64,000 nucleotides of DNA from Aegilops tauschii subsp. strangulata (taxonomy: Eukaryota > Streptophyta > Magnoliopsida > Poales > Poaceae). Positions 10,657 to 21,775 of the stretch are shown in pieces. Both the position numbers and the translations under genes were made by a program. Numbering within the stretch: position 1 is the first letter of the stretch; every line of letters starts with the position of its first letter. The stretch is taken from contig NC_053037.3 of assembly GCF_002575655.3 (NCBI RefSeq), forward strand, positions 139,635,207 to 139,699,206. Direction: 5' to 3'. A model generated the notes under the pieces. That model did not search any database. It saw nothing but the letters and a program-made list of their open reading frames with translations, and had not been told where the DNA came from.

Positions 10657-12055
10657 CGAAACGATGCGCCCCAGATGTCAAGGGGAGGAATCATTTTTTG
10701 GGCGGCTGAAGCACGAATATCCGAGATTGAAGAAGAAGCATGACATCCGTTGGATGGACATCCAACGGCCACAGCTGCCAGAACGGTGTGTTGTTGACAA
10801 AGCCTTGCATACGCGTCAACTTATTTTTTTAGGGGACGCGTCAACTTAGAAGGCCCACAAGTGTGTGGCAGAGAACATATAGCCCATTTGTGATTTGTAA
10901 GAATGTACAACCCATTTTTTAATTCTAATGGTATTTACTACAGCCCATTTACAGTTTGTTAAAAGTAAAGCCCATTTTGTAGCTAGGACAACGATTAATA
11001 ATTTCAACCAACCGCTCAAAACATAATTCAAAAAAAATTCCCACATATTTATGGGATCCCAAATATTTTTATCCGAAATTTCTAGTCAGATTAAATATAA
11101 TTTCAAAATAAAGTTGTATTATGTTAAAATCCAACGAAATATTGCGCGCGCAACAAGTAATGAAATTAAAAATTTCAAATTCCAAAAATAATATATTTTT
11201 AAACTAATTACGCGTTTGGTGCATCTTTTTATAGTTACTGCCGAGTTATTATAATTACATCCCATTTATTATTTCTTAAAGTCCTTTTTCTTGTTAAGCC
11301 TAATGCATACCTCCTAGGAAAGTTTGCAGCCTAGCGGGGCGGAGAATAACAAGTTGAACCGGATATTGTGTACAACTGTCGGCCCAGTTGCATTGCTGAT
11401 GTTAAAAAAAGGCCTGTGTAGTACAGTACAACCTAACATGGCTACTCAGCCCACATTCAGCGACGCCGGAAGGCCCAAACAAGGCTTCTGTACAACTTTT
11501 TGAAGTCACTGAGCTCAATTAATAACTTAAGAAAAAAGTTAGATTATAGTGGAACCTAATTAAAAGCTGTCACGAGCAAATAAATAATTCAACACGTCCC
11601 ACTTGTGCGTGTGTGCGTGTGTGTGTGTGTGAGAGAGAGAGAGAGACCCATCGGTCGATGCTCGTAAATACATCTTTCAGCCATATGCATTGCTGATGCT
11701 AAGTAAAAACTTATATAGTTGACACAATCATATAGAACATCATAGCACACTTAACTTGCATACAAAAAATTCACGCAGGCGGCACAATCAGGATGGAAGC
11801 AGTGGATCGCTAGGGGTAGGGCTATGTTTGAACCAACGAACTCGTACATAACGGTTCATCTTCTTTATCAATGACAGGGAAATATCTTGAATGTTGTGCA
11901 AAGAAAACAGACAGACAACACAATAAGTTCTGCTAGCACATTAAGTTGACGTACATCCCTTTCCAAAAAAAGTTTAGGTACAAAATTAGAACAGGTCACA
12001 ATCAAATGTACTGGCACATCAGTGCTTCACACCCATAGCTCGGATTTAACTAGTA
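10657..12055. other. AT-rich interior of J with AGCCCATTT repeats
   Basis: No gene seen. TATAGCCCATTT, ACAACCCATTTT, ACAGCCCATTTA and AAAGCCCATTTT follow one another at 10,878-10,975 as a short irregular repeat. A (GT)n/(GA)n microsatellite is at 11,606-11,645. The segment 11,425-11,530 (CAGCCCACATTCAGCGAC, then CACTGAGCTCAA) recurs at 13,340-13,445, so the DUF4283-like pseudogene between them is flanked by a direct repeat. Confidence 0.5.
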
Positions 12056-12178
12056 CTCCCTCCGTCCCACAATTCTTGTCTTAGATTTATGTAGATATGG
12101 ATGTATCTAACACTAAAATGTGAATAGATACATCCGTATGTAGACAAATCTAAGACAAGAATTTTGGGACGGAGGGAG
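12056..12178. mobile_element. Stowaway-type MITE
   Basis: Perfect-looking terminal inverted repeats CTCCCTCCGTCCCA and TGGGACGGAGGGAG with TA on both sides (12,054-12,055 and 12,179-12,180). Length is 123 bp and the sequence is nearly palindromic (TCTTGTCTTAGAT on the left, ATCTAAGACAAGA on the right), as expected of the Tc1/Mariner-related Stowaway group. Confidence 0.92.
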
Positions 12179-12198
12179 TATCTGACAAGATTCAGTTG

Positions 12199-13067
12199 TT
12201 ACCTCAAATTAAAGCACATCCAGGCAGCCAACCCTGCCTCTTCTCCCAAAGAAGCAGTGGCCTCCGCCGCGCGATGGAGTAGGCCCTGTGCCATCCATCG
12301 TTTCGAGCAACACGGGGAAATTCTGACATTGACTCCCGTAATGGACGTCGTCGACGGACCCTGGCACCAGCGGCGGCGGCAGGACTTCGATTGATGGATT
12401 GGCCACTTCTTCGACATGCACAAACACTCGATACCTAACGTGGTCCGTGGCGGCCTTGGTGGCAACGAATAGTACAACCCCGGTTCCTGCACCGGTATCT
12501 CAACACCAATCACCTTCGGTATGGTGGACGGCTTCTTCATCCATGTCATAACTGTCAGAGCCCAACTATCTGGAGGAACAAACATACTTACGAGCTCACC
12601 TCCAAGGTCGTTGATAAGATCATTCATGGACTTGCTGTTCCAAGCACATCGAGGCATGCAGTGGAAGGTAAGTTTGTTAAAAACTCAAGCTCAGAGGGCA
12701 CAGAGCCCCATCCTGGGTGCCACTAATCAAAGCTCACCAGTGCGCCATCGCAGAACAAACGCCGAGAAGATTCGAACACACGACTGCAGTCGAAAGTTGT
12801 CTGGAACCTGACGAAGAAATCAGCTGGTGGCGGACAGACTTCGACGAGCAAGTCACTTATTTGGATGCCGTGCGCAATGCCAAGAGATTTGACAAGGTCG
12901 TCTGGCGAGACGGGAGGCCGGTCGCTGTTGATAGTTACCATCAGCACTGTGCCGGCAAACTGGTCGTCAAGCGCCGCCATGCCACTGTTGAGCGACAACA
13001 CGCAGCGACCGAAGGCAGGACGGACCTCAGGATCTCCGGCTCGGAGATCCGTGTTGACCAGCGACAT
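12199..13067 (-). pseudogene. DUF4283-like protein pseudogene
   Basis: From the ATG at 13,067 the frame encodes a recognisable grass DUF4283-like N-terminal region (VNTDLRAGDPEVRPAF, later DDLVKSLGIAHGI and SDLLVEVCPPPADFFVRF). It stops at a TAG at 12,725-12,723 after GALVSFD, where relatives continue with a tryptophan-containing segment that is still readable beyond the stop. Homology resumes in another frame from about 12,660 (SMNDLINDLGGELV, then PSTIPKVIGVEIP) and shifts again near 12,440, where FVHVEEV is read in a third frame. One nonsense codon and two frameshifts therefore disable it. The zinc knuckle often found in this family is not seen. These proteins are abundant in grass genomes and often transposon-associated; their role is not established. 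The family call is from remembered sequence pattern. Confidence 0.6.
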
Positions 13068-13339
13068 GATAGTGAGCTTGAGTACAGGGAGTACAGGAGG
13101 GGGATTTGGGGGAACTGGGGTAGGAGTCGGGATTCCAGAGGTGGGGGAGGGGCGGGAGATTGGGGATGAAAAGGTAGCTTGAATTTTGAACACGCGCCAA
13201 TATGCTCTCGGCGCGCAAGCGCACGAAAACACCGGTGGCGCCCACATGTCGGCCTAAGAGTCCTCATTCTTTCTTTTTTGGAGAGCCCGGCCTTTTTTTA
13301 GGATCTTTTGAGAGCCCAGCCTGAGAGTCGTAATTGACC

Positions 13340-13930
13340 TGTTCGGCTTGTGTTACTACTCGGCCCATATTCAACGACACCTCACTGGCCCAAACAAGTG
13401 TACATCATCGAAAAGACACTGAGCTCAAATTATATAACTTGAAAAAAGGAGATACACTCTGAACACTGGAGAATGGTGATGCCCTCATTTAGCCCACCAG
13501 TAGTTCGAGACAATAAACAGTTCGAAACAACGATATATACAACATTCAAACACTGACTAGTGACTACTACTGACATAAACAACAAGACATGATAGTTCAT
13601 AAGAAGTCTTGCTACACCACCAAAACGCACCCATCTGCAGCGCTCAGACTCTCGTGATCCAGACGAGAATGACATTCTAAACAGAGCCAACTATTACATA
13701 GTAAGAGTGACATAGATGAGGATGACCAAATGACAAGGAATATGCATAACAAAAGAAAGAACTACCCATCCAGAACAAGAAGCAAAGACAAAAAAGTCAT
13801 TCGAAGAGATGATCCAACACCATCATAATTTGCAGCCCCGCTTCAGCGACCAATGATCCGGAGACACCAGTACTCCACCCTTTCGACGCAACAGCCCAAT
13901 TACCTATCAACCTGAAGGCTTGAACCACAT
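13340..13930. other. Spacer between two pseudogenes in J
   Basis: The first ~100 bp duplicates 11,425-11,530. The rest is AT-rich with no domain or repeat that I recognise. Confidence 0.35.
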
Positions 13931-16030
13931 CACTGCCTGTCGTAATTGAGACATCCAAGGATCAAAGTTAATCCGGATGCCTTTGTCATTCTCACCTTCT
14001 TTTGGCTGCAGGCTGTATCGTTGACAATCAGACAATCAGGCGAGTTTGCTCCCGAACTCCTAGGGCTCACCGTGTAGACACAGTTTTCCATAGCAAACAG
14101 AGCCTCTCTGCCATCAAGGTCCTTGCCAACGGTGGTCTCCTGGTTAATCGGATAATTGAGTCCGAGAAACAGAGAGTGTGAACCAAGGCTGTTTACCCGC
14201 CTCCAACTAAAAAATCCTGAAGGCCCCAACAAGCTGGTATCCTGCTCATAGACGTAACAGCCACTATCCGGATACTCACGTATTCACGGTGCTTGTATAC
14301 AGTGGGGTTTTTGCAATATAACTTTTCCGGCTCATGTGTCCGAATGATCATCAGTCTTTTGCCGTCGTCTGATCGAGTGAGGAACCAGTTGTGCTTCCCT
14401 GTTTTTGGCAAAGGTGGTGTGATTACAAAGGGCAGTAACTATAGGGACACTGCATCATATCAAAAAGGACAGGCATTGTTAATGTAAGATCAGCATTGTT
14501 CAGAGTATGAGTAGGATAATGCAAGAAACAACATTGATATGTCCCTGTTGGAACTGGGAGGAAAATACAGGGAAATGTATACTGGGTTTGAAAATATAGA
14601 AGTGCCATGCATGGTTATACTCATGTTATCTCGCAATCGATTCTTCATAGGAAACTACCATGTCATGCATGTTATGGAATCATGTTCTGTCCTCACAAAC
14701 AAATTCTTCAAGGTAACTAACAGACCATGCATTGTTATATACTCGTGTTCTGTGGGCAAAATTTTTGTGAGGATATTATTCTAGCCATTGATTGCTGAAG
14801 GGCGAATATAGGTATGTACACATGGTAAGCATTACAGGATTTCACTACTTCCAAATATAGAGTTCTCCATATGCACATGTACTTCCCTAATGTATGGTTA
14901 GATGAAAGCAATAGTGTGGTGCATGTTCTACATCATGAAAATGAGGAAACTAACATGGCCATTGATACACACTCATATTTAGTAGTAGTATATAGATTAC
15001 TGTAAAATAAGGAGAATATCCATATATTCCTAAACGTTTGATTATTCAGGGGTACAAATTGGCTGTAATGACATGATCACAATCGCATGAATTAACTCAT
15101 TCCAAATATAGCTGATTTACGGCGTCTCTAATACATTGCCATAGTTCTACTCAAATTCTGCTCAAACAGGGATATGCCAATCATCACAAAAATTTCAAAC
15201 AGTGTCATGGCGTCATCATTAACATGAGACGGAAACAACTTACACGTGCCATCCCAGCAATACGTGGTGCCATCTCCTTTGTCGATCGCGTAGATGATGC
15301 CATTGTGTTCAATAGCATCACAGAAGTGTGTATCAGCTTTGACGACGATCCACTGCGAGCTGAGTTGTCTCCATCTAAAGAAGGCACCGGCGTAAAGATA
15401 GACGAGTCCCTTGTCGAACAAGGCAATTAGCTTGAAGTCTGCGTAATCCGCATGTCGTGTGGGCACTTGGCAGATTACAATCTTCTGCAAAACAAGGTCC
15501 GTCCAACTGACGCGGTAATCTAGATGACTAGGACCGCGATGGTAATACTCTATATAATCCAACAGGGGAAGGATAATCTCATGGGAGGTCTGGAAGTTCA
15601 CGAGCACCAACTTTTTACCATCTTCTCTGACGGCAGCCATCAAGTGGGAGTTCATGCCGACCCAGTACATACCTGCCAAGAAGTTTTGGGCGATGGTGAT
15701 CGGATCGAAGTCGAGGGAAATGATGTACGGTGACCCACTACATACCTGCAAAGAAGTTTCAGCTAATGGAGATCGGGTTGAAGTCGAGGGGCATCATGTA
15801 CGCCTCCGTATCATGGTGAGCCAATCTCGCAAGACCAGATAGCAGCAAGCAGGGTGTCTTGAAAAGATTAGGCCTCGCTTCAACGATGGCTGTGTGCATG
15901 CCCCTCGAGCATGCAGCCAGCCGCAGGGTGCTCAACATATCCATACACGAACAACAGAGGTCGAGGACGTCACTGGGAGATAGCTCCAATCGCGGCTCAT
16001 ATGGATCCTGCGCGGTTCGCGTTCGGCCAT
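13930..16030 (-). pseudogene. F-box / DUF295-like protein pseudogene
   Basis: The ATG at 16,030 opens MAEREPRRIHMSRDWSYLP, the usual lead-in to an F-box, then the frame changes and continues as SDVLDLCCSCMDMLSTLRLAA. The middle part (15,751-15,128) carries the beta-propeller-like region typical of grass DUF295 F-box proteins (for example AFFRWRQLSSQWIVVKAD). The C-terminal part is split over two frames: HNWFLTRSDDGKRLMIIRTHE, then FSWRRVNSLGSHSLFLGLNY. Between the first two parts a 73-bp segment is tandemly duplicated (15,661-15,733 and 15,734-15,806); 73 is not a multiple of three, so the duplication itself breaks the frame. An intron near 14,430-15,120 cannot be excluded. Such proteins act as substrate adaptors of SCF ubiquitin ligases; this copy cannot encode one. 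Confidence 0.65.
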
Positions 16031-17038
16031 GGTGGAGTTTGGAAGGTGGGGTTTTGGGGGGCTTGATTTACGGGGGAGAAGGCTGTTGGTGCTGGAGCGG
16101 CTAGCGAGGGAATAGTGGTACTGGGGGAGGCAAGCGAGGCGAGGGTATGCGGGGGCACAGTGAGATAATGAAGAGTGACCTTAGGATCTCCGGCGAGACG
16201 GAGATGGAGATGGAGTGGTGCTAGGGGAGAGGGAGACGAGGCGAGGCATGCTATACAGCGGCGGTGACAGTGAGTACACAGTGCACAAGGTGAGGCTGAC
16301 TTTGGTAACCCGGACACGCCGCCTGGACTGGTGTCACCTTGGGCGCAGGGTCTTGTCACTTCACTGTGAGGACCGGATGAATAATAGTATTTTGACCATC
16401 AAGTGTACCACAATTGTACTACTACTACTAGTAGGAGTAGTAGGAACATGAGTACACTCCCGTGCTAGCATGCCTCTGGGTTCACTTCATCCTCCAGCTA
16501 TCATCCATATTGTGAGCAGAACCAAATTCTCGTGCATGCGGAAGCGCGAAGAAGGACTTTTCTTTTTTTGAGGATAACCGCATATTCCTTAACCGTAGTA
16601 GGAACATGAGTAGTACTCCCTCCGGTCCTCTTTTGTCTGCGCATAACTTTTTTCAGTATTTCTCTAATTAGTCTGCGTATATACCCTTTTGCATGCGCCC
16701 ATTTCCCTCCATGCCCCGCATTCACAGCATTAATTAGCGTACGCATGAGCAGTTGCAGCCCGACTCCAGCCAATAAACTGCAGCATGCAAGTGGGCCACT
16801 CTGTGTGCGTGGGAGAGAGAAAAGGCAACCGAAGAGCCCGTCCAATCCATTGCATGCAGCAGTCAAACCACCGCACCTCTCCTCATGCATGCGCATAACT
16901 TCTCCCATTTACTTCTCCATCGGGAACCGATTTTCCTCGGCTTTTTCACTACTCCTTGATCTTCATTTGCATCCAAACCACACTGCATTCACATTGTTTT
17001 AACCTCTTCACATCCTCCTGGAGTAATTCCGAAGCCCC
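16031..17038. other. Upstream region between pseudogenes in J
   Basis: Contains a MITE-like left end at 16,616 (CTCCCTCCGGTCCTCTTTTG) with no matching right end found, CTACTACTAGTAGGAG short palindromes at 16,425-16,445, and CATGCATGC-rich DNA at 16,690-16,890. The last 150 bp form the promoter of the exonuclease pseudogene. Confidence 0.4.
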
Positions 17039-17046
17039 TATAAATA
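17039..17046 (+). promoter_or_regulatory. TATA box of the exonuclease pseudogene
   Basis: TATAAATA after a C-run lies 75 bp upstream of the ATG at 17,121, a normal plant spacing. Its presence implies a DNA-level gene copy that retains its promoter rather than a processed copy. Confidence 0.6.
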
Positions 17047-17120
17047 ATCATCTTCTTTAGTTAGATTAGCCATCTAATCCTAATTCTCCAAACCATAGCC
17101 CTTCGGTCCAGCGGTTCCAA

Positions 17121-17837
17121 ATGGCGAAAGAGATCGAGATGCAGGTTTTTAGCATCCAACATGTCCTCGTCGAAGGCTCGTTGAGCATAGTTGCCACAGT
17201 CACCGACCACCCAAGGGTTGTTCGGAAGTGCATCAACAATGTATCCAACTCCCTCCAAAACATGGAGATGAATGTCATCGGTCTCGACGCAGAGTACACG
17301 GAGCGTGCCACTGGGAAGATCCAACGCGCCGCTGTCCTTCAGCTGTGCCTCGAAGATGATGTTTTGGTGTACCACATCATACACGCGCCCTCCATACCAG
17401 ATGAGCTTCACGATTTCTTGTCTCGGGAGGACATATACTTCTGTGGGGCAGCCATCGCAGGGGACAAATAGAAGTTGGAGCCGTACCACCTTGATTTGAA
17501 AAGCATCGCTGACCTACAAACCAGAATAAAAATTCCCGTAGAAGATTGTGATAAACGAACACCATCCCTATTCGACGTAGCAAATTTTGTGCTAGGAACA
17601 AATCTTCAGAAGGGTGACGAGACGCTGGCATTAAGGTCGTCTAGATGGGAGAATTATCCCTTGACGTACGAGTGGATAAAATATGCTGCCCTCGATGCCC
17701 GTGTGAGTTTCGGGATAGCTGCAAGGTCCAGAGAGCTTGTTGCGAAGCCGTCTCCCACAGAAAATGAGAACAAGAAGAAGAAGAAGAAGAAGAAGAAGAA
17801 GATGCTGCACCAGCAGCAGGGCATTATGGATGGATGA
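17121..17837 (+). pseudogene. WRN-type 3'-5' exonuclease with one nonsense codon
   Basis: One frame of 239 codons interrupted only by TAG at 17,469-17,471 (codon 117). All expected catalytic positions are present: motif I GLDAEYT with D56 and E58, motif II AGDK with D115 just before the stop, motif III KYAALDA with Y188 and D192. RAAVLQLCLEDDVLVY matches the strand after motif I. The C-terminus is a lysine run from a (AAG)n tract. Proteins of this fold remove nucleotides from 3' ends using two metal ions held by these acidic residues. Truncation at 116 residues removes motif III, so the product would be inactive unless the stop is read through or is a sequence error. Together with 1,052-1,744 it forms a complementary pair: that copy is open without the catalytic residues; this one keeps the residues but is not open. 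Confidence 0.78.
17772..17802 (+). repeat. (AAG)n microsatellite in coding sequence
   Basis: About ten AAG units encode the C-terminal lysine run of the exonuclease pseudogene. Expansion of a basic tail is plausible, since the paralogue at 1,052 ends in a shorter basic tail. Confidence 0.9.
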
Positions 17838-18547
17838 ACTATTTCCTCTCTTGTAAAAAAAATATTCCCTCTCTATGTATATTGATATAGATGGACTATT
17901 TCGATGGTGTGCATGTCTTTGGAACAAGTACTAGCGTGGGTCCGCTTGACTATAAGGAACTATTTATCCGCCTAGCTTTCTCTACTACTCCTTCTAGTGA
18001 TCGGTATGCAATGCATGTGTCCGTAGACATGACAGCTTGTCCATGGAAGTTCAACTACGGCGACCATCACGTTTCATCCACTGCCACTCGCGATTCCCAC
18101 GGCGCCGCTCCAACCCACGGCACCACGTCCCCGGACGTGCGCCTCACCCCTCTTGGCCGCACCGCCCCTCTGCCTTTGTGTGCATGACATGTGGGCCACC
18201 TTAAATGCGATGAGCATCAAGTTTCTACCACAACCACACGCGATTCCCACGACGCCGCACGAACCCATGACACCACACGTCCCGCACCATCGAATTTTCA
18301 TCTAGTGGCTGTGACACATTTCGTTCCGGGCATCAATCCTCAGCTGGAGTACTTCTGTACTACAGGTTGTACCCGCCGGTGTGGCCATCTACGCCTCGTA
18401 ACGCCCCGACGCCCAGCTGTGGCACCCTCGCCACGGCCACGCCACCACCGGCCGGTTCATCTCGAAAGAGTGAGTCACGAACCACACCACCACCATGAGA
18501 ATGACATGTGGGCTAGCCGCATTTAACGTCCACATGTCATTGACTCA
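17838..18547. other. Spacer in J with a diverged direct repeat
   Basis: CGCGATTCCCACGRCGCCGC with similar flanks occurs at about 18,088 and 18,239, suggesting an old ~150-bp duplication. No gene is supported. Confidence 0.35.
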
Positions 18548-18832
18548 GAGCATGGTTAATAATATAGCCGACTGCTGGCTATATGATGTTGCCATGTCAC
18601 ATATAGCCAAGCTTGTAGCCAACAAGTACAATAGTTGAATATTAATATGTACTACTTTGTTGTTACATGACCCACCTCGCTCTCTCATAAAATGCCTAGG
18701 AGCACGTGCTCCAGCTGGCTGTTAACTAGTAGCCCGCTTCTCTTCTCTTTCATCTTCTCTCTCGTCCAACTAAGCAAAAATATAATATTTAATGTCTTAC
18801 AGCCCGCCTACATCACCTTATTGTACTTGCTC
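18548..18832. mobile_element. PIF/Harbinger-like (Tourist-type) MITE
   Basis: Ends GAGCATGGTTAATA and the inverse of GAGCAAGTACAATA, 285 bp, flanked by TCA on both sides (18,545-18,547 and 18,833-18,835). A 3-bp duplication fits the Harbinger group, although TWA is the commoner target. A related but partial sequence in inverse orientation is at about 22,520-22,600. Confidence 0.65.
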
Positions 18833-18973
18833 TCATAGGCCGGGCACTAAGCCACTAAAGTTCGGTCCCGTGGGCCTCGAGAGGGAAATGTAACTCCTGC
18901 GGCAGGCCTTGTGGTGCTCCCGTAGTACGAGCTCGTGCCAAAACCGGAATTTGTTTCTTACTACTACCAACTA

Positions 18974-20175
18974 CTAGTAAGGTACACGTGCATTGCACGC
19001 ATGAGATTCTGGTGGTTTGTGCATTATGCTTCTACATGTGGAGTCTTCTAGATTCTACATGTGGCAAAATCTGGTGGAATGTAGATGATATCCAATGGCC
19101 AGTAGTGCTCGGATTTGCCATCTTTGTACCGTCCGATTGGCTTCATCCAACGACCAACTTTCAAAGTTATGGTTTGGTTTGCAGCCTAAGGTTGCCACGC
19201 CTAAGCTTAGGCGTGCCGGCATGTGTTTGGTTCATTGCTACACTTGTGGCTTGCCACACTTTTCTAGCTACATGGTCCACATGTCATAGACTCAACTTCT
19301 TGCCAAATCTTGCCACACTTGTGGTGGCCATTTTGTTAGCCACATTTTTTGTGGCAGACACACTTTGCCTAAGCTTAGTTGTGGCAAAGTTAGTCATGAA
19401 TGAAGTTCAAACATGGAGTCTTCTAGATTCTACATGTGGCGGAATCTGGTGGAATGTAGATGATATCCAACGGCCAGTAGTGCTCGGATTTGCCATCTTT
19501 GTACCATCGGATTGGCTTCATCCAACGACCAACTTTCAAAGTTATGGTTTGGTTTGCAGCCTAAGGTTGCCACGCCTAAGCTTAGGCGTGCCACAAGTGT
19601 GTTTGGTTGCGTTCTCGTCTCAGCATAGTTGTTCCCTCTTCATGCATGCTCAACTCAACACCCCTCTTCATGTATGCTCTCTTCATGCATGCTTCTAGTG
19701 TATTTGTGCTAATCTAGTGTGGACTCATGCACCCCCCATACACTCTACCAAACACCCAAAAATGGGTCGATAAGGGAACTCTTGGGATCATGCACCCTTC
19801 ATACACCCTACCAAACACACCAGGCATGTGTTTGGTTCATTGCTACACTTGTGGCTTGCCACACTTTTCTAGCTACATGGTCCACATGTCGTAGACTCAA
19901 CTTCTTGCCAAATCTTGCCACACTTGTGGTGGCCATTTTGTTAGCCACATTTTTTGTTTCAGACACACTTTGCCTAAGCTTAGTTGTGGCAAAGTTAGTC
20001 ATGAATGAAGTTCAACCATGGAGTCTTCTAGATTCTACATGTGGCAGAATCTGGTGGAATGTAGATGATATCCAACGGCCAGTAGTGCTCGGATTTGTCA
20101 TCTTTGTACCGTCGGATTGGCTTCATCCAATGACCAACTTTCAAAGTTATTCACACACTATATAGGGGGTATAGA
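18974..20175 (-). mobile_element. Helitron-like element containing three direct repeats
   Basis: On the minus strand the right end would be ...CGTGCAATGCACG hairpin followed by CTAG and T (plus-strand ACTAG at 18,973-18,977). The left end would be A followed by TCTATACCCCC at about 20,175. These are the usual Helitron signals. Inside, a segment beginning GTGGAGTCTTCTAGATTC occurs at about 19,037, 19,413 and 20,017; the part with ATGTGTTTGGTTCATTGCTAC occurs at 19,219 and 19,825. The open frames over the repeats are copies of each other and carry no known domain. Borders are inferred from end motifs only. Confidence 0.45.
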
Positions 20176-20868
20176 TATAGATGTGCCGGCCCGTTGCAAT
20201 GGATCCAAAGTATATCTGTTTAGTGAAGTGCACTCTAAACACATTATCTATTTATTTTTCTCTAACCTTTCGTAGCCATGCAACCAAGCCACATAAGCTT
20301 CATGGGTGCCCCCACATCATATTATTCATACTACGTTGACAGAAAAAATATAAATCACCCAAAACAAGATCTTCCCGTTTTTTGTTCCTACGATGCTGTG
20401 CCGTGCACGTACAGTTGTATAGTGGTAGTACTAGTTGTATAGTACAAACTTGGTACTAGTAGGAGTAGAGTAGTACGGAATGCTCCTACTATATCAACGA
20501 GCCCCATCTGACACCAAATTTCTTGGCTTCCGTGCTACAGCTAGATCTTCCCCTCGTTTCTGTTTTCCAACCCGGCGGCGGGCGGGGTACGGTTTGCCAA
20601 TAGTCGGTTTGCTCAACGGCGGTCCCACATGAAAGTGAAAATGCTAGGCAACACGCCTTCCCTAAGCTATGTGTCGTGTCGGACGGGCCATGGAGTACTC
20701 CCGATTCCCGGGCGTGTGGGGGGGGGGAGTGCGACGCGAACGTGGCAGGCCTTTTCCTTTTACTAGCAATGTGCCCGTGCGTTGCGACGGATCCAAAGTA
20801 GTAGAATAGTAGTACTTGTTCACAAACTTGAGAAATCACTCTTGTTTTGATATACTCCTAATATATTA
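20176..20868. other. Remnants of further Helitron-type ends
   Basis: TGTGCCGGCCCGTTGCAATGG at about 20,181 and CTAGCAATGTGCCCGTGCGTTG at 20,763 are related hairpin ends in inverse orientation, both followed by GGATCCAAAGTA. No gene is supported. A G-run is at 20,720-20,728. Confidence 0.45.
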
Positions 20869-21030
20869 CTCCCTCCGTTCCTAAATATTTAACTTTTTAG
20901 AGATTTCAAATGGACTATCACATACGGATTATATAGACATATTTTTTTGAAGTGTAGATTCACTCATTTTGCTCCGTATGTAGTCACTTATTGAAAAATC
21001 TCTAGAAAGACAAATATTTAGAAGTGGACT
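20869..21030. mobile_element. Stowaway-type MITE with eroded right end
   Basis: Left end CTCCCTCCGTTCCTAAATAT preceded by TA. The interior AGTGTAGATTCACTCATTTT is shared with the elements at 25,509 and 29,339. The right end TATTTAGAAGTGGACT is a decayed inverse repeat. Confidence 0.85.
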
Positions 21031-21040
21031 GTAAGTGCTA

Positions 21041-21126
21041 CTCCCTCCGTCCAGGTCAATAAGTCATCTTTGGTTGTGCACCTTGACCAAGAAGGAGGGA
21101 AGACTTATACACCTAGACGGAGGGAG
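21041..21126. mobile_element. Short Stowaway-type MITE
   Basis: CTCCCTCCGTCCAGGT at the left and ACCTAGACGGAGGGAG at the right, TA on both sides, 86 bp, with a nearly palindromic interior (AAGTCATCTT / AAGACTT). Confidence 0.88.
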
Positions 21127-21443
21127 TACTACTATTACTTATGTACGTGCAATGCACGTTTTAACATTAAGATGCGGTTTTTGTAAAAGTAGAAAAACAG
21201 CACTAGTCAAGCTTGTGAAACGATTCAATGCAAAACAAATGCAAAAATGCTCATTTGATTGTTTACTTTTAGCTTCCTTCTCTGTGGTTATTTCTCTGTC
21301 GTACTTTGTATGGAGTATCTCACTAGTTGGAAAGGCATGCAAATTCCCAAACTGCTTCCTACACCCTGTATCGAATTTTTTGCCTAATAAGTTGTGCCGT
21401 GCAATTGCAATTCCAACTTGAGTACTACTACTAGTAGGAGTAC

Positions 21444-21775
21444 CAGGGGCCAGTTCTTTTAGGCTTCTAGATTAGTAATCCCATAACTACTACCTCCGTC
21501 CTGGTTTATTGGTCCCCATTGTAACCTGTGTCAAATTTTGATCATAAATTTAACTAACGGAATGTTAGTGCATGTCACATGCACTAACATTTTATCAGTT
21601 AAATCTTTGGTCAAAATTTAGCACAAATTACAATGGTGAGGAATAAACCAGGACGGAGATACTACTAGTAGTAGTTCAGAAGCCCAAATAAATGAGTGAG
21701 GCGCCTTAATGTTACTCTCCACTGTGACTAGTCTTATGGGAAAAGCTGGGGAAGCCGCCAAAAGAACTGGCCCTA
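21444..21775. mobile_element. MITE with GGGCCAGTTCTTTT ends, containing another MITE
   Basis: Outer ends CAGGGGCCAGTTCTTTT and AAAAGAACTGGCCC are inverse repeats that continue as GGCTTC/GAAGCC. Within lies a second element at 21,493-21,658 whose ends CCTCCGTCCTGGTTTATT and AATAAACCAGGACGGAG match and whose centre is the palindrome TGTTAGTGCATGTCACATGC. The host element's group (hAT or Harbinger) is not settled because its target duplication is ambiguous among local TAGGAGTA repeats. Confidence 0.7.

Noticed and set aside
19037..20165. Possible LTR pair
   Set aside because: The direct repeats lack TG...CA ends, a primer-binding site and a polypurine tract, and occur three times rather than twice.
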